A stretch of 64,000 bases of DNA, from the NCBI GenBank assembly GCA_963695705.1, contig CAVOHB010000010.1:372001-436000 (forward strand), given 5' to 3'. The position numbers were made by a program, and so were the translations under genes. Below are positions 49,940 to 58,865 of this stretch, piece after piece. Every line of letters starts with the position of its first letter. The stretch's first letter is position 1. This stretch comes from JBKPNJ01 sp963695705. GTDB lineage: Bacteria; Actinomycetota; Actinomycetes; Propionibacteriales; Nocardioidaceae. The notes beneath the pieces are model-generated. The model saw only the letters and a program-made list of their open reading frames with translations, was not told the origin of the DNA and did not search any database.

Positions 49940-52052
49940 GAAATCCCACCTGGAGCAGCTTCATGTTCTCCGCCACGACCTCCTGCTTGGCCATGTGGGT
50001 CACCCCGGTCAGCGGCAGCACGGTGTGCGGCTTGCCGGCCGCCAGCAGCGCTGACGACAGCCTGAGCGTGTGAGCGACGACCACGTTGTCGTCGACCATG
50101 CCGTGGATGAGCATCAGCGGCCGCTCCAGTCGCGGCGCGAGCGCGAGCAGGGAGTTGCGGTCGTAGACCTCGGGCTGTTCGAGCGGGTGACCGAGGTAGC
50201 GCTCGTTGTAGAACGTGTCGTACAGCCGGTCGTCGCTCACCGGTGCGCCGGCGACGGCGGCGTGGAACACGTCGGGCCGGGCCAAGACCGCCAATGCCGC
50301 CAGATAGCCACCGTAGGACCATCCGGTGATTCCTACCCGCCCGGTGTCGATGTCGTCGGGGTACTCGACGGCGACCGCCTCCAGCGCATCCACCTGGTCT
50401 GTGAGTGTCACCTCGGCGAGGTCGTCGCGCACCGAACGATCCCACGCCGGACCGCGTGCCGGTGTACCCCGCCCGTCGGCGACGACCACGCAGAACCCTT
50501 GGTCGGCCAGCCACTGCGGCTCCAAGAAGGTGCGTGACGCCGCTACCACCATCTGGCCGTGCGGACCGCCGTAGGGCGCCATCACCACCGGCAGTCGGGT
50601 CGACCCGGGCTGGTGACCCTGCGGGAAAAGCACCGCCGTACGGAGCTCGCGCTTCCCGGCACGCATCATCGTCACCTGCGGGCGGAACCCCGCGTACACC
50701 TGGTGGTTTCGCAGCTCGGCCACCTGCTTGCCGTCACGGAGCACGAGCACGTGGACGCCATCGGCGTCGAGCGCGCCTCGCGTCAGCGCGGTGGTCCCGC
50801 CCGCGGACTCGCCGCTGTGCACAGCGGCGCCCGACGTCAGCTCGGTCAACGATCCGTCGTATCCGATCCGCACCAGCTGGATCTCGGTCGGCTCGGTCGA
50901 GGCGGTGACGAGGACTCCGTCGGCGTCGATGCTCACCACGTCTCGGACCTGCAGACCGACCGGGCTCACCGGCTCGCCGCCGACGACAACCCGCTTCGTG
51001 TCCTCGGAGTCCTCACACGTGACCAGCCGGCCGTTCGGGGCGTACGCGGGGACACCGACGACCAGGTCCACCCACACGTCGTCGCGCTGCTCGTGGACCA
51101 CCCGGGTCGTGCCGTCGGGTGGTGACACCGCGAGCACCTGCGCCCGCTTCTGGTCCCGGCTCATCACCTGAACGATCGGGTCGCCGTCGGCGGTCCACGA
51201 GACCCGGGTGAGGTAGGGGAACCCGGCGTGGTCCCACTGGACCTCCGTCCGCTTGCCGTCGAGCCGCAGGTGCCACAGAGAAACCTCGGCGTTGGCGGTC
51301 CCGGCGGCCGGGTAGCGATGGGCCACCGGCGGCCGCTCGGGGTTGGCCGGGTCGGTGACGTACCAGACCTGGACCGGTGAGTTGTCGTATCGCTCCACGA
51401 GAAGCGACTCGCCGTCGGGCGCCCACCAGTACCCGCGGTCGCGCCCCATCTCCTCGGCGGCGACGAACTCCGCCTGCCCCCACACCACTTCGTCACCGTC
51501 CGGCTCGGCCAGCGGCCGGTCGTCATCGCCGTCGGTCTCGACGATCCGGAGGCCACCGGCCGCGGCGTACGCGACGTGACGTCCGGTCGGGTCGAGCCGA
51601 GGATCGATGACCTCCCCGGTCGTCAGCAGCTCAACGGTGTCGCCGGACTCGACGTCGGCGAGCCAGGCCCTGCCCGACAGCGCGAAGACCACCTTCGTCG
51701 CGGCTGCGTCCGTCGCGTACGAGACGATGCCGTCGGTGGACTCACGGCTGCGTTCACGCCGCGCGAGCTCCGCCTGCGAGAGCGTCTCGCCGCTGCCGCC
51801 GAGCAGCCGCGTCGGGTCGGCCACCATCCGTTCGGAGTCGGCTCGTACGTCATAGACCCACAGCGCCCCCGTCCGCGACGTGCCCGAGCCGGATCGGAGG
51901 AAGAGCACGCGATGCCCGTCGGGCGACACCGACACCGTGCGCGGCACGCCAAGGGTGAAGCGGAGCGTACGGGCGTACAGGCGTGGAAACGACGGCGCGT
52001 CCTCGTCGGGCGAAGCCGGGACAGTCGTGGCGTGCGTCGCTGCGTCGGTCAT
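49920..52052 (-). CDS. S9 family peptidase (DPP IV/prolyl oligopeptidase-like)
   Basis: A 710-residue serine peptidase. Residues 30 to about 440 form a DPP IV-type beta-propeller; the C-terminal alpha/beta hydrolase domain has the nucleophile Ser in GWSYGGYLA, the Asp in HGMVDDNVVV and the His in GVTHMAKQE. EEMGRDRGYWWAPDGE carries the double Glu that DPP IV uses to bind a substrate N-terminus, so dipeptidyl-peptidase activity is likely. No signal peptide is visible, so it is probably cytosolic. The frame stays open to 52589, but ATG 52052 matches the family N-terminus. It is divergent from mshB. Confidence 0.9.
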   Translation of the reverse strand: MTDAATHATTVPASPDEDAPSFPRLYARTLRFTLGVPRTVSVSPDGHRVLFLRSGSGTSRTGALWVYDVRADSERMVADPTRLLGGSGETLSQAELARRERSRESTDGIVSYATDAAATKVVFALSGRAWLADVESGDTVELLTTGEVIDPRLDPTGRHVAYAAAGGLRIVETDGDDDRPLAEPDGDEVVWGQAEFVAAEEMGRDRGYWWAPDGESLLVERYDNSPVQVWYVTDPANPERPPVAHRYPAAGTANAEVSLWHLRLDGKRTEVQWDHAGFPYLTRVSWTADGDPIVQVMSRDQKRAQVLAVSPPDGTTRVVHEQRDDVWVDLVVGVPAYAPNGRLVTCEDSEDTKRVVVGGEPVSPVGLQVRDVVSIDADGVLVTASTEPTEIQLVRIGYDGSLTELTSGAAVHSGESAGGTTALTRGALDADGVHVLVLRDGKQVAELRNHQVYAGFRPQVTMMRAGKRELRTAVLFPQGHQPGSTRLPVVMAPYGGPHGQMVVAASRTFLEPQWLADQGFCVVVADGRGTPARGPAWDRSVRDDLAEVTLTDQVDALEAVAVEYPDDIDTGRVGITGWSYGGYLAALAVLARPDVFHAAVAGAPVSDDRLYDTFYNERYLGHPLEQPEVYDRNSLLALAPRLERPLMLIHGMVDDNVVVAHTLRLSSALLAAGKPHTVLPLTGVTHMAKQEVVAENMKLLQVGFLKDALR

Positions 52053-52103
52053 GTCGCCGATCCTGTCACGCGGGGACACCGTCCGGCGCCGTAACCTTTC
52101 CTC

Positions 52104-53027
52104 ATGCCAACGAACACGCCCGGACGCCGGATGTTGCTCGTCCACGCGCACCCAGATGACGAGAGCATCAACAACGGCGCGACGATGGCGAAGTACGTCG
52201 CCGCAGGTGCCTCGGTCACCCTGGTGACCTGTACCCGCGGTGAGGAAGGAGAGATCCTCCTCCCGGAGCTGGCACATCTCGGACCGGTGGCAAGCGACAC
52301 ACTGGGCGCCCATCGCGAGACCGAGCTGGTCGTGGCGATGAAGGCCCTCGGCGTCACCGACTACCGCTACCTGGGTCCCCCCGGCCGGTTTCGCGACACG
52401 GGCATGGTCTACAGCCCGGAGGGCAACGCGGCCACTCCGCCACAGGTGCGTGAGGACACGTTCTGGCGCGCCGACCTGCGAGAGGCGGCCGACGAGCTGG
52501 TCGCGGTGATCCGCGAGGTCCGTCCCCAGGTCATGGTGACCTACGACGAGTTCGGCGGGTACGGCCATCCGGACCATATCCAGGCGCATCGGGTCGCGAT
52601 GTATGCGTCCGCGCTGGCAGCGGCGCGGTCGTACCGCCTCGACCTCGGCGAGGCCTGGGACATCGCCAAGATCTACTGGACCGCGATGAGCGAGTCCCGA
52701 CTGCGCGCGGGCCTTCGGCAGCTGCGTGAGTCGGGTGACGTGACGACCTTCGAAGGCATGGATCCCGACGGACCGCTACCCCCTTTCGCCGTTCCCGACG
52801 AGCTGCTTGACGCGGCAGTCGACGGGAACGAGTTCGTCGAGGCGAAGCTCGCCGCGATGCGGGCCCATGCGACCCAGATCGCCGTCGACGGCCCGTTCTT
52901 CGCGCTGTCCAACAACCTGGGCAGCCAGGTGTGGGCCGTCGAGTCCTATCGACTCGTCAAGGGCGTCGCCGGTGAGCGGGATGCCGAGACCGGTCTCGAG
53001 AGTGACCTGTTCGCCGGACTGAGCTGA
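52104..53027 (+). CDS. mshB: Mycothiol GlcNAc-Ins deacetylase
   Basis: MshB, a zinc LmbE-family deacetylase that makes GlcN-Ins from GlcNAc-Ins in mycothiol synthesis. The 307-residue product shows the metal motifs AHPDDES (His16, Asp19) and GGYGHPDHIQAHR. TCTRGEEGEI and ATPPQVREDTFW are typical of MshB rather than the Mca amidase. TAACCT lies six bases before the ATG. The next gene's GTG directly follows its stop, so an operon of three genes (mshB, membrane protein, VanW) is likely. Its presence marks the host as an actinobacterium. Confidence 0.93.
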   Translation: MPTNTPGRRMLLVHAHPDDESINNGATMAKYVAAGASVTLVTCTRGEEGEILLPELAHLGPVASDTLGAHRETELVVAMKALGVTDYRYLGPPGRFRDTGMVYSPEGNAATPPQVREDTFWRADLREAADELVAVIREVRPQVMVTYDEFGGYGHPDHIQAHRVAMYASALAAARSYRLDLGEAWDIAKIYWTAMSESRLRAGLRQLRESGDVTTFEGMDPDGPLPPFAVPDELLDAAVDGNEFVEAKLAAMRAHATQIAVDGPFFALSNNLGSQVWAVESYRLVKGVAGERDAETGLESDLFAGLS

Positions 53028-53423
53028 GTGAAAGCCGGTCTGGCTCGACGCACGAGCCGGGTCGTGTCGTTGCTGGCAGCGTTCCTGCTCGGCGCCGTTG
53101 TGGCGCTCGCGGCCACGGCCGTGCACCGGGTCGACTCCCGCGTCGGCGGTGTGGTGCTCCCCTGGGGCCTGGTGCTGGGACTTGCCACGTCGCTGGTCGT
53201 CGGACTGGCGGCCCGGGACCTGCTCGGGCAGGCCGGCGGTGTCTGCCTCGCCGCCGGCTGGCTGAGCCTGTTCGGCTGGCTGACGCTCGGCCGACCCGAG
53301 GGCAACTTCGTCATCGCGTCCGACGCTCTGGGCTGGGCCATGCTCATCCTCGGCCTGGTCACGATGGCCGTGCTGTTCGCCGTCTCGCTCGGCCGGCCGG
53401 TCGGAAGACGTGACCACCGGTGA
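53028..53423 (+). CDS. Small integral membrane protein (DUF6113-like)
   Basis: A 131-residue protein with about four hydrophobic segments (VVSLLAAFLLGAVVALAATA, LPWGLVLGLATSLVVGLA, GGVCLAAGWLSLFGWLTLG, LGWAMLILGLVTMAVLFAVS). Its GTG start abuts the mshB stop, as for the membrane protein next to mshB in other actinobacteria (Rv1171 in M. tuberculosis). The family is probably DUF6113 and has no known function. Its stop overlaps the next GTG. Confidence 0.7.
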   Translation: MKAGLARRTSRVVSLLAAFLLGAVVALAATAVHRVDSRVGGVVLPWGLVLGLATSLVVGLAARDLLGQAGGVCLAAGWLSLFGWLTLGRPEGNFVIASDALGWAMLILGLVTMAVLFAVSLGRPVGRRDHR

Positions 53424-55090
53424 GACTGCGACAGCGGGACCGAGTCAGTGGAACCCACGACCTGCGCTTCGCTCTGCTGTTCGGTGTCGGCATCGCCGCG
53501 ATCCTCGCTGCGCTGTACGGGCTCGGGGTCTACGCCGCCGGTGACGTCGTCCCCCGCGGCACCAGCGTCGCGGGTGTCGAGGTCGGTGGGCTCACCCCGG
53601 CCGTCGCGACGGCTACCCTGCGGCACGAGCTCGCTCCCCGGCTCGACAACCCGGTCGTCGTGTCGGTGAACGGCCACGAGTTCCGGGTGACGCCGCACGA
53701 GGTCGGACTGCGCGTCGACATACCGGCGACGGTGCACGCGGCGTACGGAGGGTCCCGGCTCAACCCGGTGCGAATGCTGCACATGCTGATCGGCGGCGAC
53801 CCGGTCAGCCCGGTCGTCGACGTCGACCGGGACGCGATGCGGGCGACACTGCGGCGGCTGGCCGCACGTGCCGACACCGAGGCGATCGAGCCGACCGTGA
53901 CGTTCGAGGGCGGCGCGCCGCACGTGCACCCAGGCAGTCCGGGAGCCGCGCTGGATCCGGAGGCGGCGAGCGACACCATCGCGGACAGCTATCTTGAGTC
54001 CACCGGTGCGATCGGGCTGCCGACCACCGAGGTGCCGTCGGCGGTCGGCGCGCCGCTGGTCCGTGCCGCGCTGGCCAGTTTCGGCCGGCCGGCCATGTCC
54101 GGTCCGGTCACGCTGCGGGTGTCCGGGAAGAAGATCTCGCTCTCACCGGCGGAGTACGGACCGGCCCTGAGCATGCACGTACGTGACGCGGCGCTGCACC
54201 CGCAGTTCGACGTCGACCGGCTCTGGACCCGGCTGCACGCTCCGATCGCCGCCGCCCTCCCCCGCGCGCGGAACGCCAGCGTCGTCATCCGCCGAGGCGT
54301 CCCGCGGATCCTCCCGTCCCAACCGGGACGCACCGTGGACCCGACCCGGCTGGCGTCGGTCCTGCTGGCCGCGCTGCCGCGCAGCGGGCCGCATCGGACG
54401 GCGTCGGTCGGTACCACCCTCCAGCCGCCGGCCTTCACCCGCGCCGACGCGCGGCGACTCAAGATCACCCAGGCGATCACCGGCTACGACCTGCCGTGGC
54501 CCGGACGCCCGGACCGTGAGGCGGCTCGCGCGACCGCCAGGGTCGACGGCACACTGCTCGACCCGGCCGATGTCTTCAGCTTCAACCAGACCGTCGGCGA
54601 TCGGCACACCGGCCTCTCGGTGCTGGCGACCGCGCTCTTCAACGCTGCCTACACCGCGGGCCTGCAGGACACCAGCCACCGGCACCACCCGGTCGCGGTG
54701 AGCGGCTACCCGCCGGGACGCGACGTCGTGGTCGGCTGGCCCGTACCGGACTTCACGTTCACCAACAACACCCCGTTCGGGTTGCTCATCCACGCGTGGC
54801 TGTCACCAGCCTCCGCGCGGCAGCCGGCCGCCGTGCACGTCCGACTCTTCAGCTCGCCACACTTCCGTACCGGCATCTCCAGCAGTGGGATCTACGGGAT
54901 CCGCCCGCACCAAACGCGGTACGACCCTTCCCCGTCATGTCGACCGAGGGCCGGCCTGGACGGCTACGACATCGACATCTTCCGGTCCGTCTTCACCAGT
55001 CACCGGCTGGTCGATCAGGAGCAGATCCACGCCGCGTACCTGGCGCAGGACCGGGTGGTCTGTCACCAGCCGCCCGGTACCCGGAACTGA
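53420..55090 (+). CDS. VanW-family protein with YoaR-like putative peptidoglycan-binding domains
   Basis: A 556-residue envelope protein. One membrane anchor (FALLFGVGIAAILAALYGLG) is followed by two peptidoglycan-binding-4-like domains (about residues 80-330) and a VanW domain (ADVFSFNQTVGDRHTG, LATALFNAAYTAGLQDTSHR, FTFTNNTPFGLLIHAW). The C-terminus ends in a G5-like short extension. The family is linked to cell-wall binding and glycopeptide response, but its mechanism is unknown; resistance cannot be inferred. The GTG start overlaps the preceding stop (GTGA). Confidence 0.88.
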   Translation: MRLRQRDRVSGTHDLRFALLFGVGIAAILAALYGLGVYAAGDVVPRGTSVAGVEVGGLTPAVATATLRHELAPRLDNPVVVSVNGHEFRVTPHEVGLRVDIPATVHAAYGGSRLNPVRMLHMLIGGDPVSPVVDVDRDAMRATLRRLAARADTEAIEPTVTFEGGAPHVHPGSPGAALDPEAASDTIADSYLESTGAIGLPTTEVPSAVGAPLVRAALASFGRPAMSGPVTLRVSGKKISLSPAEYGPALSMHVRDAALHPQFDVDRLWTRLHAPIAAALPRARNASVVIRRGVPRILPSQPGRTVDPTRLASVLLAALPRSGPHRTASVGTTLQPPAFTRADARRLKITQAITGYDLPWPGRPDREAARATARVDGTLLDPADVFSFNQTVGDRHTGLSVLATALFNAAYTAGLQDTSHRHHPVAVSGYPPGRDVVVGWPVPDFTFTNNTPFGLLIHAWLSPASARQPAAVHVRLFSSPHFRTGISSSGIYGIRPHQTRYDPSPSCRPRAGLDGYDIDIFRSVFTSHRLVDQEQIHAAYLAQDRVVCHQPPGTRN

Positions 55091-55091
55091 C

Positions 55092-56075
55092 TCAGCCCTG
55101 CGGAGCGAGGTACCGGTAGCGGTGGTGGGTGGTGAACCCGTAGGAGGCGTACAAACCGAGAGCCGCGTCATTCTCCGCCAGGGTCTGCAGATACGCCGCC
55201 GTCGCTCCCCGCTCGGCTGCCCACGACAGCAACGACTCGACAACCGCCCGGCCAAGCCCGCGTCCGCGCCACCCCGGCTCGACCTCCACCGCGGCGAGCC
55301 CCACCCAGTCGCGGCTGATCGCGGCGCGACCGATCGCGACCGGGGGCGCGCCGATCCGGGCGAACCCGACCTCGTCGGCCCCCTCGAGCAGGGCCCGAAC
55401 GATCTCGGGATCGGCAGATCCGGCGCGGGCGTACCTCGAGATCCAGGCCGCGTCCGCATGAGCGGACAGCTCGACCTCGTGCGCGGCCCCGGTCCCCCTG
55501 CGCCGCGCGTCGGTCACCGTCGCGACCTGGACGAGCACGTCACCCTGCCCCGGACGCGCGTCGCTCCAGCCACGGTCGCGCAGCGCCTGTTCCTCACCCG
55601 TGCCGAGGACGACCTGTGCCAGTGCCGGCAGGCCGTGCCCGGCGTAGAAGGCGTTCACGAGCTCCAGGGCCGCGTCGAACGGAACGCCCGGATCGCCTGC
55701 CACCAGGGCGGAGTTCGCCCTACCGGTGAAGCCTCCGGCGGCGCGCAGGCGCCAGTCGCCGAGGACCCGTGAGATAGCCGGTGGCCAGCCCTCGGAGCAG
55801 ATGCGCTCCAGTTCCTCGGCGCTGATGACCGCTGCGGGGCCGGCACTGCGAGGTGTGCGCCGGGCCGGGGGTATCGGCTTGCCGGTCACCACGTCGGCCA
55901 GCGGTATCCGCACCAGGGTCCCGTCGGCCTTGCGTACGCTCAGCACATCGGAGTCCCAGCGCTCGAGCCGGCCCAGCGTGTCGGTGAGCGCCGGGCCGCC
56001 ACTCGGCCCGGTCTCACCGCGTACGAGAGACCGGACGACCACGCGCTGGCCGACATCGGCGGGCTTGAGCGGCAT
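55092..56075 (-). CDS. GNAT-family N-acetyltransferase with an SH3-like N-terminal domain
   Basis: A 327-residue protein. The N-terminal 70 residues (VGQRVVVRSLVRGETGPSGG, VLSVRKADGTLVRIPLADVV) form a small beta-barrel seen in an actinobacterial acetyltransferase group. A linker region follows, and the C-terminal GNAT domain has LAAVEVEPGWRGRGLGRAVV and YLQTLAENDAALGLYASYGF. It converges on VanW, ending one base after it. The acceptor is unknown. The frame is open upstream to 56723 on the strand opposite fdxA, but that is a shadow of fdxA. Confidence 0.83.
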   Translation of the reverse strand: MPLKPADVGQRVVVRSLVRGETGPSGGPALTDTLGRLERWDSDVLSVRKADGTLVRIPLADVVTGKPIPPARRTPRSAGPAAVISAEELERICSEGWPPAISRVLGDWRLRAAGGFTGRANSALVAGDPGVPFDAALELVNAFYAGHGLPALAQVVLGTGEEQALRDRGWSDARPGQGDVLVQVATVTDARRRGTGAAHEVELSAHADAAWISRYARAGSADPEIVRALLEGADEVGFARIGAPPVAIGRAAISRDWVGLAAVEVEPGWRGRGLGRAVVESLLSWAAERGATAAYLQTLAENDAALGLYASYGFTTHHRYRYLAPQG

Positions 56076-56192
56076 GCTGCTCGTACCACGCTCCCATCGT
56101 GTGAGACCTGATTTCTCATCCGCCTCGGGCAAGGCGATACTAGGGTGGCATCGGCCGCCTGCGGTGGCCCAACCCGGACCGAGGAGGACCCG

Positions 56193-56516
56193 TTGACCTA
56201 CGTCATCGCGCAGCCGTGCGTGGACCTGAAGGACCGGGCCTGCGTCGATGAGTGCCCGGTCGACTGCATCTACGAGGGCAAGCGAATGCTCTACATCCAC
56301 CCGGACGAGTGCGTGGACTGCGGCGCATGCGAGCCGGTCTGCCCGGTCGAGGCGATCTTCTACGAGGACGACACGCCCGAGCAGTGGAAGGCCTACTACG
56401 CCGCGAACGTGGAGTTCTTCGACGATCTCGGTTCTCCCGGCGGTGCCTCCAAGCTCGGTGTGATCGACAAGGACCACCCGCTGATCGCGGACCTCCCGCC
56501 ACAAGAACAAGAGTGA
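56193..56516 (+). CDS. fdxA: 7Fe ferredoxin
   Basis: A 107-residue FdxA-type ferredoxin with one [3Fe-4S] and one [4Fe-4S] cluster, a low-potential electron carrier. Cys9, Cys17 and Cys50 should bind the 3Fe cluster and Cys21, Cys40, Cys43 and Cys46 the 4Fe cluster; Cys25 is the extra conserved Cys. The TTG start at 56193 is supported by GAGGAGG and by the family N-terminus MTYVIAQPC. It is followed 16 bp later by dapC, an arrangement shared with mycobacteria (Rv1177-Rv1178). Confidence 0.94.
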   Translation: MTYVIAQPCVDLKDRACVDECPVDCIYEGKRMLYIHPDECVDCGACEPVCPVEAIFYEDDTPEQWKAYYAANVEFFDDLGSPGGASKLGVIDKDHPLIADLPPQEQE

Positions 56517-56532
56517 CCTGCCCGGTCGGCCG

Positions 56533-57699
56533 GTGATCGACCCGAACGCGTCGCCAGACCCGAGAGGGTGGGCGGCGCGTTTTGCCCGCCGCGCCGTCGC
56601 CGAGCGGCTGCCCGAGTTCCCGTGGGACAGCCTGAAGGCGTACGAGGAGCTGGCCCGATCCCACCCTGGCGGCGTCGTCGACCTGTCGGTGGGCAGCCCG
56701 GTCGACCCGTCGCCGGAGGTCATCCGCGCTGCGCTCGGCGCTGCCGCGGACTCTGCGGGCTATCCCACGACCGTCGGGTCGGTCAGGTGCCGTCGGGCCG
56801 CGGTCGACTGGCTCGCGCGCCGTTTCGGCGTCGTCGGGCTCGGAGTCCAGGCGGTCCTGCCGAGCATCGGCTCCAAGGAGCTGATCGCGTCGCTCCCGCT
56901 GCACCTGGGACTGGGTCCTGGCGACACCGTGGTCATACCGGAACTGGCCTACCCGACGTATGAGGTCGGCGCTCGGCTCGCTGGCTGCGAGGTGGTCGCC
57001 AGCGACTCGACAGTTTCTCTCGGCCCGTCGACTCTCGGCCCGTCGACTCCGGCGATGCTCTGGCTGAACTCGCCGGCGAACCCGACCGGGCGGGTCCTCC
57101 CCGTCGAGCACCTTCGCAAGGTCGTCACCTGGGCGCGGGAACGCGGGGTGCTTCTCGCCTCGGACGAGTGCTACCTGGAGCTGGCCTGGGACAGCGAACC
57201 GATGTCGATCCTGCACCCGGACGTGTGCGGCGGCTCGTTCGACGGGCTGTTGTCGGTGCACTCGCTGTCCAAGCGGTCCAACCTGGCCGGCTATCGGGCG
57301 GCGTTCGTGGCCGGGGACCCCGAGATCGTCGCCAGGTTGCTGGCCGTACGCAAGAACCTCGGACTGATGATGCCCGGCCCGATGCAGAACGCCATGGCGG
57401 CCGGGCTCTGCGATGACGCGCACGTGGAGGTCCAGCGTGCCCGGTACGCCGCCCGGCGGACGGTGCTGCGCGCAGCGTTCGAGGGGGCCGGGTTCCGCAT
57501 CGACCACTCGGAGGCGTCGGTCTACCTGTGGGCGACCCGCGGCGAGCGCGATGTGGAGACGGTCGGATGGCTGGCCGAACGGGGAATCCTGGTCGCCCCC
57601 GGCCGCTTCTACGGGGCCGGCGGAGCGCAGCACATCCGGATCGCGTTCACCGTCTCCGACGAACGCGCCGCGGTGGTGCACGACCGCCTCTCCACCTGA
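56533..57699 (+). CDS. dapC: Succinyldiaminopimelate transaminase
   Basis: A 388-residue class I PLP aminotransferase that transfers an amino group to N-succinyl-2-amino-6-ketopimelate in the lysine/DAP pathway. The PLP Lys is in SLSKRSNLAGYRAAF; LNSPANPTGRVL and ASDECYLELAW are conserved. The downstream location of fdxA-dapC and the other dap genes in this window (dapD, dapE) support this role over other aminotransferases. The GTG start has no strong ribosome binding site. A four-unit 21-bp repeat array begins ten bases after the stop. Confidence 0.9.
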   Translation: MIDPNASPDPRGWAARFARRAVAERLPEFPWDSLKAYEELARSHPGGVVDLSVGSPVDPSPEVIRAALGAAADSAGYPTTVGSVRCRRAAVDWLARRFGVVGLGVQAVLPSIGSKELIASLPLHLGLGPGDTVVIPELAYPTYEVGARLAGCEVVASDSTVSLGPSTLGPSTPAMLWLNSPANPTGRVLPVEHLRKVVTWARERGVLLASDECYLELAWDSEPMSILHPDVCGGSFDGLLSVHSLSKRSNLAGYRAAFVAGDPEIVARLLAVRKNLGLMMPGPMQNAMAAGLCDDAHVEVQRARYAARRTVLRAAFEGAGFRIDHSEASVYLWATRGERDVETVGWLAERGILVAPGRFYGAGGAQHIRIAFTVSDERAAVVHDRLST

Positions 57700-57708
57700 C
57701 CCCGGCCG

Positions 57709-57792
57709 TTCACGCGATCCGACACTTGTTTCACGCGATCCGACAGTTGTTTCACGCGATCCGACAGTTGTTTCACGCGATCCGACACCTCA
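57709..57792. repeat. 21-bp TTCACGCGATCCGACA repeat, four-unit tandem array
   Basis: Units start at 57709, 57730, 57751 and 57772, each TTCACGCGATCCGACA followed by (C/G)(T/C)TGT, with exact 21-bp spacing and two substitutions at most. The array fills the 126-bp gap between the convergent dapC and M15-like genes. Related copies are at 126-200, 19883-19903 and 58800-58832. It is not a CRISPR array, since units abut with no spacers. Confidence 0.85.
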
Positions 57793-57825
57793 CGCGGTTG
57801 AATCCCGTGCCCGCGTGCCCGGGGG

Positions 57826-58782
57826 CTACTCGACGTCCATGTGGACGTGGTCGAGGTGCCGCAGCGTGGGATCCGTACTGTGCGCGTGGTAGACCCGCCA
57901 GCCTTCGTCGGACCTCGTCGCGGTCCAGATCCGGTCGGCGAAGATGATCGTGGCGATCGAGAGTCGGGCGGCATTGCCCATCAGGTAGCTGGAGATCGCC
58001 CAACCCCTCCGGGTGTTGTCCGGGCTGGCCGGTCGGACGAAAACATCGATGGCCCGGCCCTCGTAGTGTGCCGAGTCCGCGGAGTGGCCGGTCGACACGC
58101 CGCCGGGTGCGAAGCCGCCCATCGGCAGCGAACCGAACACCCGAAGCAGGTCCCGGCGAACGATGTCCGCGCGGGACGTGAGCCCGTTCGGGCCGAGTTG
58201 CTGCGAGGCGGGATCCTGGGCGTGGATGGCGCAGCTGTAGTCGGCTGCGCTGTATCCGGTGAGCGCCGAGGCGAGCGCTCGGGCGTCGGCTTCATGGTCG
58301 GCGTACGCGCCGCCGAACGCCGAACGCTGCACCTCCTGGGCCGCCTCGGTGATCGGCATGTCCTGATAGCCGTCCACCTGCTCGAGTGCGTCGTAGAACG
58401 CGTTGGTCGCGTAGAACGGGTCCTGCACTTGGCTCGTGGTCCCCCAACCCTGGGAGGGGCGCTGCTGGAACAGCCCGAGCGAGTCGCGGTCGCCGTGGTC
58501 GAGATTGCGGATGTCCGACTCCTGGTACGCCGTGGCCAGGGCGATCGACACCGCTCGGGCGGGCAGCCCACGTGCCACGGCGATCCCGGCGATGATCGAC
58601 GCGTTCTCGGCCTGTTCGAGGTCGAGTGCCACCGAGTGCCCGCCGACGCTGGCGATGCACTGCTCGGGGTCAGGCAAGGGCCCGGCGCCGGTTCGCAGTG
58701 CGTACCAACCGGCCAGTCCCGTCAGGGCCAGTGCGGCGGCCGCCGTCGCCAGGCGGCCTCGCTGTCCAGGTCCGGCCGTCAT
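57826..58782 (-). CDS. Exported wall protein with a transglycosylase-like part and an M15-like domain
   Basis: A 318-residue protein with an N-terminal membrane anchor (LATAAAALALTGLAGWYALR). Residues 65-190 contain ALATAYQESDIRNLDHGDRD and LGLFQQRPSQGWGT, resembling lytic-transglycosylase lobes. The C-terminal part keeps M15-type motifs: SAHYEGRAIDVFV (SxHxxGxAxD) and HLDHVHMDV (HxH). Family members are sometimes labelled heavy metal transporter, which is not supported here. A role in wall cleavage is the best guess, but catalytic competence is unproven. Confidence 0.75.
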   Translation of the reverse strand: MTAGPGQRGRLATAAAALALTGLAGWYALRTGAGPLPDPEQCIASVGGHSVALDLEQAENASIIAGIAVARGLPARAVSIALATAYQESDIRNLDHGDRDSLGLFQQRPSQGWGTTSQVQDPFYATNAFYDALEQVDGYQDMPITEAAQEVQRSAFGGAYADHEADARALASALTGYSAADYSCAIHAQDPASQQLGPNGLTSRADIVRRDLLRVFGSLPMGGFAPGGVSTGHSADSAHYEGRAIDVFVRPASPDNTRRGWAISSYLMGNAARLSIATIIFADRIWTATRSDEGWRVYHAHSTDPTLRHLDHVHMDVE

Positions 58783-58799
58783 GGTGGTCCAACGGTAGG

Positions 58800-58832
58800 T
58801 GTCGGATGGCGTGAAACAAGTGTCGGATCGCG
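58800..58832. repeat. 21-bp repeat, two units upstream of the M15-like gene
   Basis: TGTCGGATGGCGTGAAACAA is followed by TGTCGGATCGCG, 21 bases apart, directly upstream of the M15-like gene start. Both match the arrays at 126-200 (same orientation) and 57709-57792 (opposite). A GC-rich stretch separates it from the 95-bp repeat copy C. Confidence 0.75.
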
Positions 58833-58865
58833 GGTGGGGGTGGGGGAGGGCGGCCGCAGGGGCCG

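Noticed and set aside
52053..52589. N-terminal extension of the S9 peptidase
   Set aside because: It overlaps mshB on the other strand and lacks propeller-like sequence; ATG 52052 fits the family.
57709..57792. Possible CRISPR array (four 21-bp repeats)
   Set aside because: The units abut directly with no unique spacers, there are no cas genes nearby, and the same unit is scattered singly elsewhere.
57826..58782. Heavy metal transporter
   Set aside because: The protein has one membrane anchor and M15-like motifs, with no metal-transport signature.
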